In this document: positions 27,384-37,789 of the stretch, in pieces
How positions within the stretch are numbered: position 1 is the first letter of the stretch
Layout of the letters: each line of letters opens with the position of its first letter
DNA from: Umezawaea tangerina
GTDB lineage: Bacteria; Actinomycetota; Actinomycetes; Mycobacteriales; Pseudonocardiaceae
Length of the DNA: 64,000 nucleotides
Direction: 5' to 3'
Assembly (NCBI RefSeq): GCF_003002815.1
Contig: NZ_PVTF01000018.1
Coordinates: forward strand, 62,001-126,000
Made by a program: the position numbers and the translations under genes
The notes under the pieces: model-generated
What the model saw: only the letters and a program-made list of their open reading frames with translations
Told to the model about the DNA's origin: nothing
The model's database searches: none

Positions 27384-28880
27384 GTGACAGGGCCGAAGCT
27401 GGCGCTTACTGACAGTGACCTCACCACCCTGGCCACCGACGTCGTCGTGGTGGGCACGGTGCAGGGTCCGGACGGCCTCGTGCTGGCCGACGGCGCCGCC
27501 GCCGTCGACGCGGCGTTCGAGGGAGGGCTCGTCGGGATCCTCGACACCCTCGGTGCCAAGGGGAGGGCCGAGGAGGTCGTCAAGCTGCCGACGCTCGGCA
27601 AGCTGGCCGCGCCGCTGCTGATCGCGGTCGGCCTCGGCAAGCCCGGCGCCGACGGCGCGGTCTCCGAGGAGCAGGTCCGCCGGGCCGCCGGTGCCGCCGC
27701 GCGCGCCCTCGCGGGCCGCAAGCGCGCCGTGACGACGTTGTCGGCGGTGCACCTCGGTGCCGCCGTCGAGGGCACGCTGCTCGGCGGGTACTCGTTCACC
27801 GACTACAAGTCCGAGGCGGGTGACGGCCCGGTCGGCAAGCTCGACCTCGCCACCCCGGCCGAGGGCTCGCTCAAGGACCACCGCGCCGCGCTCAAGGCGT
27901 CCACCGCCATCGCGGAGGCCGTGACCACCACCCGCGACCTGGTCAACACCCCGCCCAACGACCTGTTCCCGGCCTCGTTCGCGGAGCGGGCCGCGGCGCT
28001 CGGCAAGGCCGCGGGCCTCGAGGTCGAGGTGCTCGACGAGAAGGCGCTGCGCAAGGCCGGCTTCGGCGGCATCCTCGGCGTCGGCATGGGCTCGTCCCGC
28101 CCGCCGCGCCTGGTGCACCTGTCCTACGTCGGGCCAAAGGCGGGCAAGAAGGTCGCGCTGGTCGGCAAGGGCATCACGTTCGACACCGGCGGCATCTCGA
28201 TCAAGCCCGCCGCGGGCATGGACGAAATGACCTCCGACATGGGCGGTGCCGCGGCCGTCGTGGCCACGATGGTGCTGGCCGCGAAGCTCAAGTACCCGCT
28301 GGCCATCGAGGCCTGGGTGCCGATGGCGGAGAACATGCCGTCGGGCTCGGCCTACCGCCCCGGCGACGTCCTGACGATGTACGGCGGCAAGACCGTCGAG
28401 GTGCTCAACACCGACGCCGAGGGCAGGCTCATCCTGTCCGACGCGATCGCGCGCGCCTGCGAGGACGAGCCGGACTACCTGATCGAGACGTCCACGCTCA
28501 CCGGCGCGGCCGTCGTCGCGCTGGGCAAGAAGACAGCGGGCGTCATGGGCTCCGACGAGTTCCGCGACCGGGTGGCCGCGACGGGCCGCGCGGTCGGCGA
28601 GAACGCGTGGGCGATGCCGCTGCCCGAGGAGCTGCGCGCCGACCTCGACTCGCGGCTGGCCGACCTGGCCAACGTGATGGGCCACCGCTGGGGCGGCATG
28701 CTCGCCGCGGGCATCTTCCTGAGCGAGTTCGTCGCCGAGGGCGTCCAGTGGGCGCACCTCGACATCGCGGGACCGTCCTGGCACTCCGGCGGGCCCTCCG
28801 GCTACACCACCAAGGGCGGCACCGGCGTGCCGGTCCGCACCCTGGCCGCCGTGCTGGCGGACATCGCCGCGAACGGCTGA
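27384..28880 (+). CDS. pepA: Leucyl aminopeptidase (M17) PepA
   Basis: The 498-residue metalloenzyme has the M17 signature NTDAEGRL (about 341-348) and the metal-binding Lys/Asp region [16 protein letters not shown] (about 260-275). It removes N-terminal residues from peptides and forms hexamers in the family. The GTG at 27384 has AAGGAGC at the right distance. It precedes a strong terminator. In M. tuberculosis the orthologue (pepB) is also near the dlaT locus. Confidence 0.95.
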   Translation: MTGPKLALTDSDLTTLATDVVVVGTVQGPDGLVLADGAAAVDAAFEGGLVGILDTLGAKGRAEEVVKLPTLGKLAAPLLIAVGLGKPGADGAVSEEQVRRAAGAAARALAGRKRAVTTLSAVHLGAAVEGTLLGGYSFTDYKSEAGDGPVGKLDLATPAEGSLKDHRAALKASTAIAEAVTTTRDLVNTPPNDLFPASFAERAAALGKAAGLEVEVLDEKALRKAGFGGILGVGMGSSRPPRLVHLSYVGPKAGKKVALVGKGITFDTGGISIKPAAGMDEMTSDMGGAAAVVATMVLAAKLKYPLAIEAWVPMAENMPSGSAYRPGDVLTMYGGKTVEVLNTDAEGRLILSDAIARACEDEPDYLIETSTLTGAAVVALGKKTAGVMGSDEFRDRVAATGRAVGENAWAMPLPEELRADLDSRLADLANVMGHRWGGMLAAGIFLSEFVAEGVQWAHLDIAGPSWHSGGPSGYTTKGGTGVPVRTLAAVLADIAANG

Positions 28881-28886
28881 CCGAGG

Positions 28887-28926
28887 ACCGAGGGGGAGCT
28901 CCGGCGCGCCGGGGCTCCCCCTCGGT
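28887..28926. terminator. Bidirectional terminator after pepA
   Basis: ACCGAGGGGGAGC at the left pairs with the mirrored GCTCCCCCTCGGT at the right around a GC-rich inner loop. It fills the gap between the pepA stop and the convergent small gene, overlapping the latter's stop codon by a base. Confidence 0.8.
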
Positions 28927-29255
28927 CACCTCTGCTCCGGCCGCAGCTTCTGGCGAGCGGTGTAGTCGCGCATGCGCTGCGGGTAGCCGACGATGCCCGC
29001 GTCGTAGATGGGCATGCCGAGCTTGCGGGCGAACTTGCGGGCGCCGTCCTCGCCGTCGATGCGGCGGCGGGTCCACTCGCCGTCGTGCGCGACCAGCACC
29101 ACGGTGGTTTCCGTCACGGTGGTCTTCGGCTCGACGAAAGCCTCGACGCCGTGCCGCGCGGCCGCCCACTCCTCCAGGTGGCCGGTGTCGGTGGACGACG
29201 CGGCGCGCAGCACGCCGGGCTTCGGCTTCCTGCGGAAACGATCCAAGAGCCCCAC
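28926..29255 (-). CDS. Conserved-type hypothetical protein (109 residues)
   Basis: The GTG start at 29255 has AGGAGG seven bases upstream. A basic N-terminus (GLLDRFRRKPKPGVLR) precedes a small alpha/beta domain (TTVTETTVVLVAHDGEWTRR, then KFARKLGMPIYDAGIVGYPQRMRDY). No catalytic motif is recognised. The gene lies between pepA (convergent) and lpdA (divergent). Confidence 0.8.
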   Translation of the reverse strand: MGLLDRFRRKPKPGVLRAASSTDTGHLEEWAAARHGVEAFVEPKTTVTETTVVLVAHDGEWTRRRIDGEDGARKFARKLGMPIYDAGIVGYPQRMRDYTARQKLRPEQR

Positions 29256-29459
29256 GGGGCCACCTCCTACGAGACCTGTCGTGACCATGGTGCCGGCCGG
29301 GCTGTGAAGCAGGTGGCAAGTCGTCCGGAAGGGACACCCGATCGAGGCCCCGTGGCCGCTTGCTCCGAGCAGGTGACAAGATGACTTGAGTACCCGCGCG
29401 CACCCGCGCGGATGCAAGGCATGCACACAGGTGAAGATGAAACTGTCGAGGAGTTCGAA

Positions 29460-30830
29460 GTGACCGACACCTCCGCCGACCTTGTGATCCTCGGTGGCGG
29501 CTCAGGCGGCTACGCCTGCGCGTTCCGCGCGGCCGAGCTCGGTCTGTCCGTCGTCCTGGTCGAGAAGGACAAGCTCGGGGGGACCTGCCTGCACCGCGGT
29601 TGCATCCCGACCAAGGCCCTGCTGCACGCGGCCGAGGTCGCGGACAACGTCCGCGAGGGCGACCAGTTCGGGATCAAGAGCTCGCTCGAGGGCATCGACA
29701 TCGCGGGCGTGAACTCCTACAAGGACGGCGTGATCAGCAAGCTCTACAAGGGTTTGCAGGGTCTGGCCAAGGCCAACAAGGTCACGCTGGTGGAGGGCGC
29801 GGGCACGTTCGTCGGCCCGAACACCGTCGTGGTGAACGGCGACCGCTACACCGGCAAGAACGTGGTCCTCGCGACCGGTTCCTACGCCAAGAGCCTTCCC
29901 GGTCTGGAGATCGGCGGCCGGATCATCACCAGCGACCAGGCGCTGAACCTGGACTTCATCCCGGAGCGGGTCGTCGTCCTCGGCGGCGGCGTGATCGGCG
30001 TGGAGTTCGCCAGCGTGTGGCGCTCGTTCGGCGCCAAGGTGACCATCGTCGAGGCGCTGCCGCGACTGGTCCCGGTCGAGGACGAGTACGCCTCGAAGCA
30101 GCTGGAGCGCGCGTTCCGCAAGCGCGGCATCAAGTTCAAGACCGGCGTCCGGTTCACCGGCGCCACCCAGAACGACTCCGGTGTGTCGGTGTCGCTGGAG
30201 TCCGGCGACGTCATCGAGGCCGACCTGCTGCTGGTGGCCGTCGGTCGCGGCCCGAACAGCGCGGGCCACGGCTACGAGGAGGCCGGTGTCGCCACCGACC
30301 GCGGTTTCGTCACCACCGACGAGCGCCTGCGCACCAACCTGCCGAACGTGTACGCCGTCGGCGACATCGTGCCCGGCCTGCAGCTCGCGCACCGCGGCTT
30401 CCAGCAGGGCATCTTCGTCGCCGAGGAGATCGCGGGGCAGAACCCGAAGGTCATCGACGAGGCGGGCATCCCCCGCGTCACGTACTGCAAGCCCGAGGTC
30501 GCCTCGGTCGGCCTCTCCGAGGCCGCGGCCAAGGAGAAGTACGGCTCGGTCGAGACCTTCATCTACGACCTGGCGGGCAACGGCAAGAGCCAGATCCTCA
30601 AGACCGCCGGTGGCGTCAAGCTCGTGAAGGCGCCCGACGGCCCGGTCGTCGGCATCACCCTGGTGGGTGAGCGTGTCGGCGAGCTGATCGGTGAGGCCCA
30701 GCTGATCTACAGCTGGGAGGCTTTCCCGGAGGACGTGGCTCCGCTGATCCACGCCCACCCGACCCAGACAGAAGCCCTCGGCGAGGCATTCCTCGCCCTG
30801 GCCGGCAAGCCGCTGCACGTGCACGGCTGA
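29460..30830 (+). CDS. lpdA: Dihydrolipoamide dehydrogenase Lpd (E3)
   Basis: The 456-residue flavoenzyme re-oxidises dihydrolipoyl groups on E2 and produces NADH. The redox-active disulfide is C43-x4-C48 in [16 protein letters not shown]. The FAD loop is [12 protein letters not shown], the NAD loop [14 protein letters not shown], and the C-terminal base motif [14 protein letters not shown] (His-Glu dyad). The GTG at 29460 with GAGGAG upstream is preferred over the ATG at 29412. It is followed after 55 bp by sucB and probably forms an operon with it. Confidence 0.96.
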   Translation: MTDTSADLVILGGGSGGYACAFRAAELGLSVVLVEKDKLGGTCLHRGCIPTKALLHAAEVADNVREGDQFGIKSSLEGIDIAGVNSYKDGVISKLYKGLQGLAKANKVTLVEGAGTFVGPNTVVVNGDRYTGKNVVLATGSYAKSLPGLEIGGRIITSDQALNLDFIPERVVVLGGGVIGVEFASVWRSFGAKVTIVEALPRLVPVEDEYASKQLERAFRKRGIKFKTGVRFTGATQNDSGVSVSLESGDVIEADLLLVAVGRGPNSAGHGYEEAGVATDRGFVTTDERLRTNLPNVYAVGDIVPGLQLAHRGFQQGIFVAEEIAGQNPKVIDEAGIPRVTYCKPEVASVGLSEAAAKEKYGSVETFIYDLAGNGKSQILKTAGGVKLVKAPDGPVVGITLVGERVGELIGEAQLIYSWEAFPEDVAPLIHAHPTQTEALGEAFLALAGKPLHVHG

Positions 30831-30885
30831 CCGTCGCAAACAAGTCAGCCGAACCTGCAACTCAAGCACGAGGAGTCAGCGAACG

Positions 30886-32670
30886 ATGGCCTTCTCCGTC
30901 CAAATGCCCGCACTCGGCGAGAGCGTCACCGAGGGCACGGTCACCCGCTGGTTGAAGCAGGAGGGTGACCGGGTCGAGGTCGACGAGCCCTTGCTGGAGG
31001 TCTCGACCGACAAGGTCGACACCGAGATCCCCTCGCCCGCGGCCGGGGTCCTGCAGAAGATCGTCGCCCAGGAGGACGAGACCGTCGAGGTCGGCGCCGA
31101 GCTGGCGGTGATCGGCGACGGTGCCGGTGGCGGCGAGTCCGCCCCGGCGGCGCCCGCCGAGGAAGCCCAGCCCGAGCCCGAGCAGGCGCCCGAGCCCGAG
31201 GCCGAGGCCCCGAAGCAGGAGGAAGCCCCGAAGCAGGAGGCCCCCGCGCCGTCGGGCGGTTCCGGTGAGGGCACCCCGGTCGTCATGCCCGCGCTCGGCG
31301 AGAGCGTCACCGAGGGCACCGTCACCCGCTGGCTCAAGCAGGTCGGCGACTCGATCGAGGTCGACGAGCCGCTGCTGGAGGTGTCCACCGACAAGGTCGA
31401 CACCGAGATCCCCTCCCCCGTGGCGGGCACCGTGCTGGAGATCACCGCGGCCGAGGACTCGACCGTCGAGGTCGGCGGCCGGCTGGCCGTGATCGGGTCC
31501 GGTTCCCCGGCCCAGTCCTCCGCGCCCGCTCCGGCCCCGACGCCCGAGGCGCCGAAGCAGGAAGCCCCCAAGCAGGAAGCCCCCAAGCAGGAGGCTCCCC
31601 AGCAGAAGGCCCCTCAGCAGGAAGCGCCGAAGCAGCAGGAGGCCCCGAAGCAGGAGGCCCCCAAGGCCGCTCCGGCTCCCGCCGCCCCCGCGCAGCAGTC
31701 GGCCCCGGCCGAGGAGTCGTCCAACGGCACGCCGTACGTCACTCCGCTGGTGCGCAAGCTGGCGTCGGAGAACGGCATCGACCTGAACTCGCTGACCGGC
31801 ACCGGTGTCGGCGGCCGCATCCGCAAGCAGGACGTGCTGGCCGCAGTCGAGGCCAAGAAGGCCCCGGCTCCCGCGCCCGCCGCCCCGGCTCCGGCCGCCG
31901 CCGCTCCCGCCCGCGCCGCGGCCCCGGCCGCCGCGGACACCAGCGGTCTGCGGGGCAGCACCCAGAAGCTGCCGCGCCTGCGCCAGATCGTGGCGCAGCG
32001 CACCCGCGAGTCGCTGCAGATGTCGGCCCAGCTCACCCAGGTGTTCGAGGTCGACGTGACCAAGATCGCCCGGCTGCGCAACCGCGCCAAGGCGGCGTTC
32101 GAGCAGCGCGAGGGCGTCAAGCTCACGTTCCTGCCGTTCTTCGCGAAGGCCACCGTCGAGGCGCTCAAGCAGCACCCGAAGCTGAACGCCTCGATCGACG
32201 AGGAGGCCAAGCAGGTCACCTACTACGGCGCCGAGCACCTGGGCATCGCGGTGGACACCGAGCGCGGCCTGCTCAACGCGGTCATCCACAACGCCGGTGA
32301 CCTCAACCTGGCCGGTCTGGCGCACAACATCGCCGACCTCGCCGCCCGGACCCGTGCGAACAAGGTCACCCCGGACGAGCTGTCCGGCGGCACCTTCTCG
32401 CTGACGAACCTGGGCAGCAACGGCGCGCTGTTCGACACCCCGATCATCCAGCAGCCGCAGGTCGGCATCCTGGGTGTCGGCGTGGTCAAAAAGCGCCCCG
32501 TGGTCATCACCGACGAGAACGGCGACGACAACATCGCCATCCGGTCGATGGCGTACCTGGCGCTGACCTACGACCACCGCCTGGTCGACGGCGCGGACGC
32601 CGGTCGGTTCCTCACGACCATCAAGAACCGCCTGGAAGAGGGCGCGTTCGAGGCCGACCTCGGCCTGTAG
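30886..32670 (+). CDS. sucB: Dihydrolipoamide acyltransferase (E2; SucB/DlaT-type) with two lipoyl domains
   Basis: The 594-residue protein has two N-terminal lipoyl domains with lipoylated Lys at about K43 and K170 (both [12 protein letters not shown]). Long Ala/Pro/Lys/Gln linkers follow, then an E3/E1-binding domain ([19 protein letters not shown], about 285-320) and the catalytic core ending in [14 protein letters not shown] with the active-site His and Asp. In actinobacteria this protein is the shared E2 of pyruvate dehydrogenase, working with AceE and Lpd, both present in this window, and can also serve 2-oxoglutarate or branched-chain reactions. The gene name follows common annotation; DlaT is equally apt. 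Confidence 0.95.
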   Translation: MAFSVQMPALGESVTEGTVTRWLKQEGDRVEVDEPLLEVSTDKVDTEIPSPAAGVLQKIVAQEDETVEVGAELAVIGDGAGGGESAPAAPAEEAQPEPEQAPEPEAEAPKQEEAPKQEAPAPSGGSGEGTPVVMPALGESVTEGTVTRWLKQVGDSIEVDEPLLEVSTDKVDTEIPSPVAGTVLEITAAEDSTVEVGGRLAVIGSGSPAQSSAPAPAPTPEAPKQEAPKQEAPKQEAPQQKAPQQEAPKQQEAPKQEAPKAAPAPAAPAQQSAPAEESSNGTPYVTPLVRKLASENGIDLNSLTGTGVGGRIRKQDVLAAVEAKKAPAPAPAAPAPAAAAPARAAAPAAADTSGLRGSTQKLPRLRQIVAQRTRESLQMSAQLTQVFEVDVTKIARLRNRAKAAFEQREGVKLTFLPFFAKATVEALKQHPKLNASIDEEAKQVTYYGAEHLGIAVDTERGLLNAVIHNAGDLNLAGLAHNIADLAARTRANKVTPDELSGGTFSLTNLGSNGALFDTPIIQQPQVGILGVGVVKKRPVVITDENGDDNIAIRSMAYLALTYDHRLVDGADAGRFLTTIKNRLEEGAFEADLGL

Positions 32671-32682
32671 GACGACTGGGCA

Positions 32683-32715
32683 AGCCCCTCGGCGCGGTGT
32701 CCGCGTCGGGGGGCT
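32683..32715 (+). terminator. Terminator after sucB
   Basis: AGCCCCTCGGCGCGG pairs with the mirrored CCGCGTCGGGGGGCT around TGT, with two small mismatches, starting 12 bp after the sucB stop. Confidence 0.65.
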
Positions 32716-32799
32716 CTGCCTTGTCCCCACCCGTGTCCCGTTCGGGCCGGTATGTCCCCCTGCTGTGCACGAACCCCACCCTTGGGAGACGATCAACCC

Positions 32800-33693
32800 A
32801 TGCGCGTCGTGATCGCCGGTTCGTCCGGGATGATCGGAACCAGTCTGGTGGCGTCGCTGCGCGGTGAGGGGCACGAGGTGCTCCGGCTGGTGCGGCGCAA
32901 GCCGGCCGCGCCCGACGAGCGGGGCTGGGACCCGCCCGCGGGCCGGATCGACGCGGGCGCGCTCGACGGCGTCGACGCGGTGGTGAACCTGTGCGGCGCC
33001 GGCGTGGCGGACAAGCGGTGGAACGACGCCCGCAAGCAGGTGCTCCGCGACAGCCGCAACGTGCCCACCGAGGTGCTGGCCGCCGCGGTCGTGGAGCACG
33101 GCGTGCCGACGCTGGTGAACGCCTCGGCGATCGGCTACTACGGCGACACCGGTGACGACGTGGTCGACGAGACCCGCGGCTCGGGCAGCGGGTTCCTGGC
33201 GGACCTGTGCCGCGAGTGGGAGGCCGCCACCGCGGTCGCCGACCAGGCGCCGGGCGTGCGGGTGGTGCGGCTGCGCACCGGGCTGGTGATCGCGCAGGCC
33301 GGCGGGCTGTTCGGCCGGATCAAGCCGCTGTTCGCGTTCTTCCTCGGCGGCAGGCTCGGCGACGGCACCCAGTACATGCCGTGGATCTCCCTGGACGACG
33401 CCATCTCCGCGATCCGCTTCGCCGTGGAGAACGACAAGGTGAGCGGTCCGGTCAACCTGACGGCGCCGAGCCCGGTGACCAACGCCGAGTTCACCAGGAC
33501 CGTCGGTCACGTGCTGCACCGGCCGACGCCGTGGGTCGTGCCCGGCTTCGTGCTCAAGGCCGCGCTCGGCGAGCTCGCCGAGGAAGGCGTCCTCGTCGGC
33601 CAGCGCGCCGTGCCGAAGGCGTTGGAGCGCAACGGGTTCCAGTTCCTGCACCCCGCGCTCGGAGCGGCGGTGTCGGCAGCGGTGAACGGTTGA
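32800..33693 (+). CDS. TIGR01777-family epimerase/NAD-binding protein
   Basis: The 297-residue extended SDR-like protein begins MRVVIAGSSGMIGTSL (NAD(P) loop) and carries WDPPAGRID, VNLCGAG, SAIGYYG and PWISLDDAISA, all hallmarks of the TIGR01777 family (YfcH-like). It matches Rv2216, which occupies the same place between dlaT and lipB. Reaction unknown. It starts at an ATG with GGGAG about 11 nt upstream and overlaps the following gene's TTG start by four bases. Confidence 0.92.
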   Translation: MRVVIAGSSGMIGTSLVASLRGEGHEVLRLVRRKPAAPDERGWDPPAGRIDAGALDGVDAVVNLCGAGVADKRWNDARKQVLRDSRNVPTEVLAAAVVEHGVPTLVNASAIGYYGDTGDDVVDETRGSGSGFLADLCREWEAATAVADQAPGVRVVRLRTGLVIAQAGGLFGRIKPLFAFFLGGRLGDGTQYMPWISLDDAISAIRFAVENDKVSGPVNLTAPSPVTNAEFTRTVGHVLHRPTPWVVPGFVLKAALGELAEEGVLVGQRAVPKALERNGFQFLHPALGAAVSAAVNG

Positions 33694-34298
33694 GCCGTGT
33701 CGTCATCGCGCTGGTCGGCCTCCTGCTCATCGGGGTGTCGACCGCGCTGGGCGTGTTCGTGCGCGACGAAGTGCCCGCGCTGGACGTCCGGTTCAACTCC
33801 TACGACCCGCTGCACACCCGTCCGCTGACGTTCGTCGCGGAGTGGGTCAGCTTCGTGCTCAGCCCCGGCCTGGCGACCATCGTGCTGCTAGGGCTGGCCG
33901 TGAGGTCGTGGCTGGCCAAGGACTTCCTGCTGTTCCGGGTCGGTGTGCTGCTCGGGCTGTGCTGGTGCACGGTCCTGGTCCGGTACGCCTACCGGCGGGT
34001 GCGGCCGATCGACTTCCCGAAGTGGAGCTACCCCAGCGGGCACGTGACGGCGGTGACGGCGCTGGCGTTCACCGCGGTGGTGGCGTGCGCGTGGCTGGCC
34101 CGGCGGTGGCTGCGGGTGGCCGTGGCGCTGGCCGCGTCGGCGGTGGTGCTGACCGCGGCGAGCCGGGTGGTGCTGCGGATGCACTGGTTCACCGACACCG
34201 CCGGTGCCGTGACGGCCGTCGTGGGCGTGGGGCTGCTCGCCGGTCTCGCCCTCGGGCTCGTGGGGCCGGGGGTACTGTCGAACCGTGACCGGACCTGA
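33690..34298 (+). CDS. PAP2-superfamily phosphatase, membrane
   Basis: The 202-residue membrane protein has about five to six helices and the three phosphatase motifs: [19 protein letters not shown] and [15 protein letters not shown] (nucleophile and acid His). Such enzymes dephosphorylate lipid or isoprenyl pyrophosphates at the membrane's outer face. The TTG start at 33690 overlaps the upstream stop, and the 3' end overlaps lipB by 14 bp, so it is coupled to both. From memory it has no counterpart between Rv2216 and lipB in M. tuberculosis, which suggests an insertion. Confidence 0.85.
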   Translation: MSRVVIALVGLLLIGVSTALGVFVRDEVPALDVRFNSYDPLHTRPLTFVAEWVSFVLSPGLATIVLLGLAVRSWLAKDFLLFRVGVLLGLCWCTVLVRYAYRRVRPIDFPKWSYPSGHVTAVTALAFTAVVACAWLARRWLRVAVALAASAVVLTAASRVVLRMHWFTDTAGAVTAVVGVGLLAGLALGLVGPGVLSNRDRT

Positions 34299-35028
34299 CG
34301 TCTCCTGCCGCACCTCGAGCGACCCCTTCGACGTGCGTGAGCTGGGCACCATCGACTACATGGCCGCCTGGGACCTGCAACGCGACCTCGCGAACGCCCG
34401 CGCGGACGGCACCGCCGGCGACACGCTCCTGCTGCTGGAGCACACCCCCGTCTACACCTGCGGCAGGCGCACCGAAGAGGCCGACCGGCCCGTGAAGAGC
34501 ACCATCCCGGTGATCGACGTGGACCGCGGCGGGAAGATCACCTGGCACGGTCCGGGCCAGCTCGTCGGCTACCCGATCCTGGCGCTCACCGAGCCGATGG
34601 ACGTCGTGCAGTACGTGCGCCGCCTCGAGCAGGCGCTCATCCACGTGTGCGACCAGCTCGGCGTGCCCACCGGGCGGGTCGACGGGCGCAGCGGCGTGTG
34701 GCTGGCGGCCGACGACCGCGGTCCGGAGCGCAAGATCGCCGCGATCGGCATCCGCGTCCAGCGGGGCGTGACCATGCACGGTTTCGAGATCAACTGCAAC
34801 GCCGACCTCGGCGGTTTCGACGACATCATCCCGTGCGGTATCAGGGATGCCGGTGTGGCCTCCTTGTCACGGGAGCTGGATCGGGACGTGACGGTGGCGG
34901 AAGTGCTGCCGATGGCCCGCGACGCCGTCCTGGCCGCCGTCGACGGGACCCTGCCGCTGACCGACCGCGAGCTGCGGCGCGGTGGGCCGAACGCCGCGGG
35001 CATCACCTTCGCGGTGCGGACGGGCTGA
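34285..35028 (+). CDS. lipB: Octanoyl-[ACP]:protein N-octanoyltransferase LipB
   Basis: The 247-residue enzyme transfers octanoate from acyl carrier protein to lipoyl domains. The catalytic pair is Cys184 in DIIPCGIRD and Lys150 in [10 protein letters not shown]; the substrate-binding [16 protein letters not shown] motif is at about 82-97. The GTG at 34285 lies inside the end of the PAP2 gene. Its targets (SucB lipoyl domains), the sulfur-inserting LipA and the octanoyl donor AcpP are all encoded in this window. Confidence 0.95.
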   Translation: MTGPDVSCRTSSDPFDVRELGTIDYMAAWDLQRDLANARADGTAGDTLLLLEHTPVYTCGRRTEEADRPVKSTIPVIDVDRGGKITWHGPGQLVGYPILALTEPMDVVQYVRRLEQALIHVCDQLGVPTGRVDGRSGVWLAADDRGPERKIAAIGIRVQRGVTMHGFEINCNADLGGFDDIIPCGIRDAGVASLSRELDRDVTVAEVLPMARDAVLAAVDGTLPLTDRELRRGGPNAAGITFAVRTG

Positions 35029-35086
35029 CAAGCGGACCCCGTTCCTCTAGTATTCCGGAATTACGGACTACCAGAGGGGGATTGTC

Positions 35087-36148
35087 GTGCTCTTGAACCG
35101 ACGACAGGTGCTCACCGCCGCGGGGGTGGCCGGTGCCTCGATGTTGATCGGTGCCGGGCGGGCGGCGGCAGAGCCGAACGGGTGGGAAGGGTGGCTCGCC
35201 GCCAACCGGGGGCACGTCGCGGCGGTGGTCGACGACGGCCGCGGCGGGCGGCTGAGCCACCGGCCGTACGCGGAGCAGCCCCTGGCGTCGGCGGTCAAGG
35301 TCGTGCACGCGGCGGGGTACGCGCTCGCCGTCGAACGGGGGCACGTGCGACCGGACGAGCGGGTTCGGGTCGGGGACTGGGAGGAGTACTACCTCCCCCT
35401 GGACGGCGGGGCGCACCAGAAGGCGTTGGAGGACCTGGGGATCCCGTTCGCCAACGGCCGCACCGCGGACGACCCCGACCGGCTCGTGAGCCTCGACGAC
35501 CTCGTACGGGTGGCCGTCGTGCACAGCGACAACGCGGCGGCGGACCTCGTGCGCGCCCGCGTCGGCGACGCGTCCCTGCGGGCGGCCGCGCTGAGCTGCG
35601 GCTGGCCGGGCGTGGACACCCGCTCCATCGCGGGCGAGATGCTCATGCTGATCCTGCCCGAGCGCGCGCCGGCCGACCCAGCCAAGCGCAAGCGGGTAGG
35701 CGACCAGCTCGCCGCGCAGGCCCTGCACGACCCGAAGCTCCAGTTGGAGATCATCGGCAGGCTCCCCGGCATCCCGGCCACCTACGAGGACCAGCGCCCG
35801 TGGGCGCGGCGGACGTGGCACGGCTCGGCGTCCGGGCTGCACCGCCTGCACCGGGCTGTCGCGGGCGGCCGGTTCCCGCAGGCGCGCACCCACCTGGAGC
35901 GCGCGTTCCCCGGTCCGCTGCCCGCGGGCGTCACGGCCATCGGGTCCAAGGCCGGGTCGCTGCCCGGTGTGCTGACGATGGCGTTCACCGTGCGGTGGGA
36001 CGACGGGCGGATCGGCACGGGCGTGCTGCTGGCCGAGGAGGTCGACGAGTCGCTGTCCACAAAGGCCGGGGAGCTCGCCGACCTCGTCCTCGGTCCCCTG
36101 CTGGACCGGGATCTGCTGCGAGAACTGGAGACCACCCTCGTAGGATGA
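35087..36148 (+). CDS. Tat-exported beta-lactamase-fold serine hydrolase
   Basis: The 353-residue protein begins with a twin-arginine signal (NRRQVLTAAGVAGASMLIG, then AAA cleavage near residue 28). It has class A-type motifs: S68-x-x-K71 (SAVK), S147-D-N149, and a K-A-G in GSKAGSLPG in place of KTG. The Glu of the omega loop is not evident, so true lactam hydrolysis is uncertain; a D,D-peptidase or esterase role is possible. GTG start at 35087 with GAGGGGG upstream. A palindrome ATTCCGGAAT lies at 35052-35061. It overlaps the ArsR-type gene by 4 bp. Confidence 0.85.
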   Translation: MLLNRRQVLTAAGVAGASMLIGAGRAAAEPNGWEGWLAANRGHVAAVVDDGRGGRLSHRPYAEQPLASAVKVVHAAGYALAVERGHVRPDERVRVGDWEEYYLPLDGGAHQKALEDLGIPFANGRTADDPDRLVSLDDLVRVAVVHSDNAAADLVRARVGDASLRAAALSCGWPGVDTRSIAGEMLMLILPERAPADPAKRKRVGDQLAAQALHDPKLQLEIIGRLPGIPATYEDQRPWARRTWHGSASGLHRLHRAVAGGRFPQARTHLERAFPGPLPAGVTAIGSKAGSLPGVLTMAFTVRWDDGRIGTGVLLAEEVDESLSTKAGELADLVLGPLLDRDLLRELETTLVG

Positions 36149-36627
36149 CCACGGTGGACGTGGCGCGGAAGCTGGCCGAGTTGGAGGAGCGCGTCGCCGC
36201 GCTCGAAGGCGACGACCGGGCGACCTCCGACGTGCCGCCGGGCGGTGACGGGGGCGGCACCGTCGGCTACCACGGCCGGGTGACGCTCGGGGGCGGCGAG
36301 GTGAGCTGGCAGATCGACGCGGCACCCGAGCGCGTGCTCGCGCTGCCGGACCGCGGACCGGTCGAGGTGCTCGCCGCGCTCGCGCACCCGGTGCGCGTCG
36401 GCATCGTCCGGTCGTTGCTCGTGGACGGTCCCCAGCCGGGCGCGGCGCTGCAGGAGGCCGCCGGGCTGGGGTCGACCGGCCAGCTCTACCACCACCTCAA
36501 GACCCTCACCTCCTCCGGCGTGGTGGAGCAGGACAAGCGCGGCAGCTACCGGTTGCGCCCCACCGCGACCGTGCCGGTGCTGGTGCTGCTGACCGCGGCG
36601 TCCGATGTGGCCGGACAGCTGCGCTGA
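36145..36627 (+). CDS. ArsR-type winged-helix regulator
   Basis: The 160-residue protein has an N-terminal coiled helix (ARKLAELEERVAALEG), a Gly-rich linker, and a winged-helix domain at about 80-150 (LAHPVRVGIVRSLL, STGQLYHHLKTLTSSGVVEQ). There are no Cys residues for metal sensing, so the ligand is unlikely to be a metal thiolate. Its ATG overlaps the hydrolase stop (ATGA). It probably regulates its own operon. Confidence 0.87.
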   Translation: MTTVDVARKLAELEERVAALEGDDRATSDVPPGGDGGGTVGYHGRVTLGGGEVSWQIDAAPERVLALPDRGPVEVLAALAHPVRVGIVRSLLVDGPQPGAALQEAAGLGSTGQLYHHLKTLTSSGVVEQDKRGSYRLRPTATVPVLVLLTAASDVAGQLR

Positions 36628-36709
36628 GAGCGCTTTCCCCGCGCCCTTAATCGATTGACGCGCGTCGTCGCCGTGGACACACTCGACCGCCTGGCGGGGT
36701 GGGGGAACC

Positions 36710-37789
36710 ATGGCTCTGGTCGAGGCACGACAACTGACGAAGGTGTTCCGGCGGCCGGACAAGCCGCCCGGACTGGCGGGCGCGCTGCGGCACCTGGCCA
36801 CGAGGCGGTACGTCGAGAAGGTGGCGGTCGACCACGTCGACCTGTCCATCGAGGCGGGCGAGGCGGTGGCCTACGTCGGCCCGAACGGCGCGGGCAAGTC
36901 GACGACGGTGAAGCTGCTCAGCGGGATCCTGCAGCCCACCTCCGGCGAGGTGCGCATCGGCGGCCTGGTGCCGCAGGACGACAGGATGGCCGTGGCGCAC
37001 CGGATCGGCGTGCTGTTCGGGCAGCGCACCCAGCTGTGGTGGGACCTGCCGGTGGCCGACTCGCTGGCGGTGCTGCGCGACCTGTACGGCGTGGACGAGG
37101 GCACCTACCGCAAGCGGCTCAAGCGGTTCGACGAGGTGCTGGGGCTGGACGACCTGATGGCGGTCACCGGCCGCAAGCTGTCGCTGGGACAGCGGATGCG
37201 CGCGGACCTGGCCGCGGCGCTGGTGCACGGACCCGAGGTCGTGTACCTCGACGAGCCGACGATCGGGCTGGACCTGTCGGTGAAGGACCGGGTGCGCGAG
37301 TTCTTCCGGGAGCTGCGCGACGAGGGCACGACGGTGATGCTCACCAGCCACGACCTGGCCGACATCGAGGGCTTCTGCCGACGGCTGGTGATCATCGACG
37401 AGGGTCGGATCGTCTTCGACGGCGACCTGGAGGCGGTGAAGGACGAGTTCGCCCGCGACCGCATCCTGCACGTCCACACCGAGACGCGGGTGGACCCGGA
37501 CCGGGTGCGGGCGGTGCTGCCGGGAGCCGTCGTCGCGGCGGGCGAGTCACCGCTGTGGCACTCGATCCGCTTCGACCGGTTCGCGATCACCGCGGGCCAG
37601 GCCGTCGCCGCGGTGACCGGGATCGCCGCCGTGGTCGACTTCCGCATCGACGAGCCGGGCATCGAGGACGTGATCCGCCGGGTGTACTCCGGCGAGCTCC
37701 GCCTGGCCGCCGAGACGGATGCCGAGACGGACTCGGAGCCGGACGTCGAGGGGTCCGGGGAGCCCGACGCCGTGGTGACCGCGCCGTGA
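36710..37789 (+). CDS. ABC-2-type exporter ATPase
   Basis: The 359-residue ATPase shows Walker A GPNGAGKST (57-65), signature LSLGQRMRADLA, Walker B VVYLDEPTIGLDLS and the H-loop SHDLAD. An acidic C-terminal tail follows (AETDAETDSEPDVEG). It belongs to the group paired with ABC-2/DUF990 permeases, as encoded by the next two genes. It would energise export of an unknown compound. The start has GGGGGAACC upstream. Confidence 0.92.
   Translation: MALVEARQLTKVFRRPDKPPGLAGALRHLATRRYVEKVAVDHVDLSIEAGEAVAYVGPNGAGKSTTVKLLSGILQPTSGEVRIGGLVPQDDRMAVAHRIGVLFGQRTQLWWDLPVADSLAVLRDLYGVDEGTYRKRLKRFDEVLGLDDLMAVTGRKLSLGQRMRADLAAALVHGPEVVYLDEPTIGLDLSVKDRVREFFRELRDEGTTVMLTSHDLADIEGFCRRLVIIDEGRIVFDGDLEAVKDEFARDRILHVHTETRVDPDRVRAVLPGAVVAAGESPLWHSIRFDRFAITAGQAVAAVTGIAAVVDFRIDEPGIEDVIRRVYSGELRLAAETDAETDSEPDVEGSGEPDAVVTAP

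Noticed and set aside
35087-36148. Functional class A beta-lactamase
   Set aside because: SxxK and SDN are present, but KTG is KAG and the omega-loop Glu could not be identified, so only the fold is claimed.
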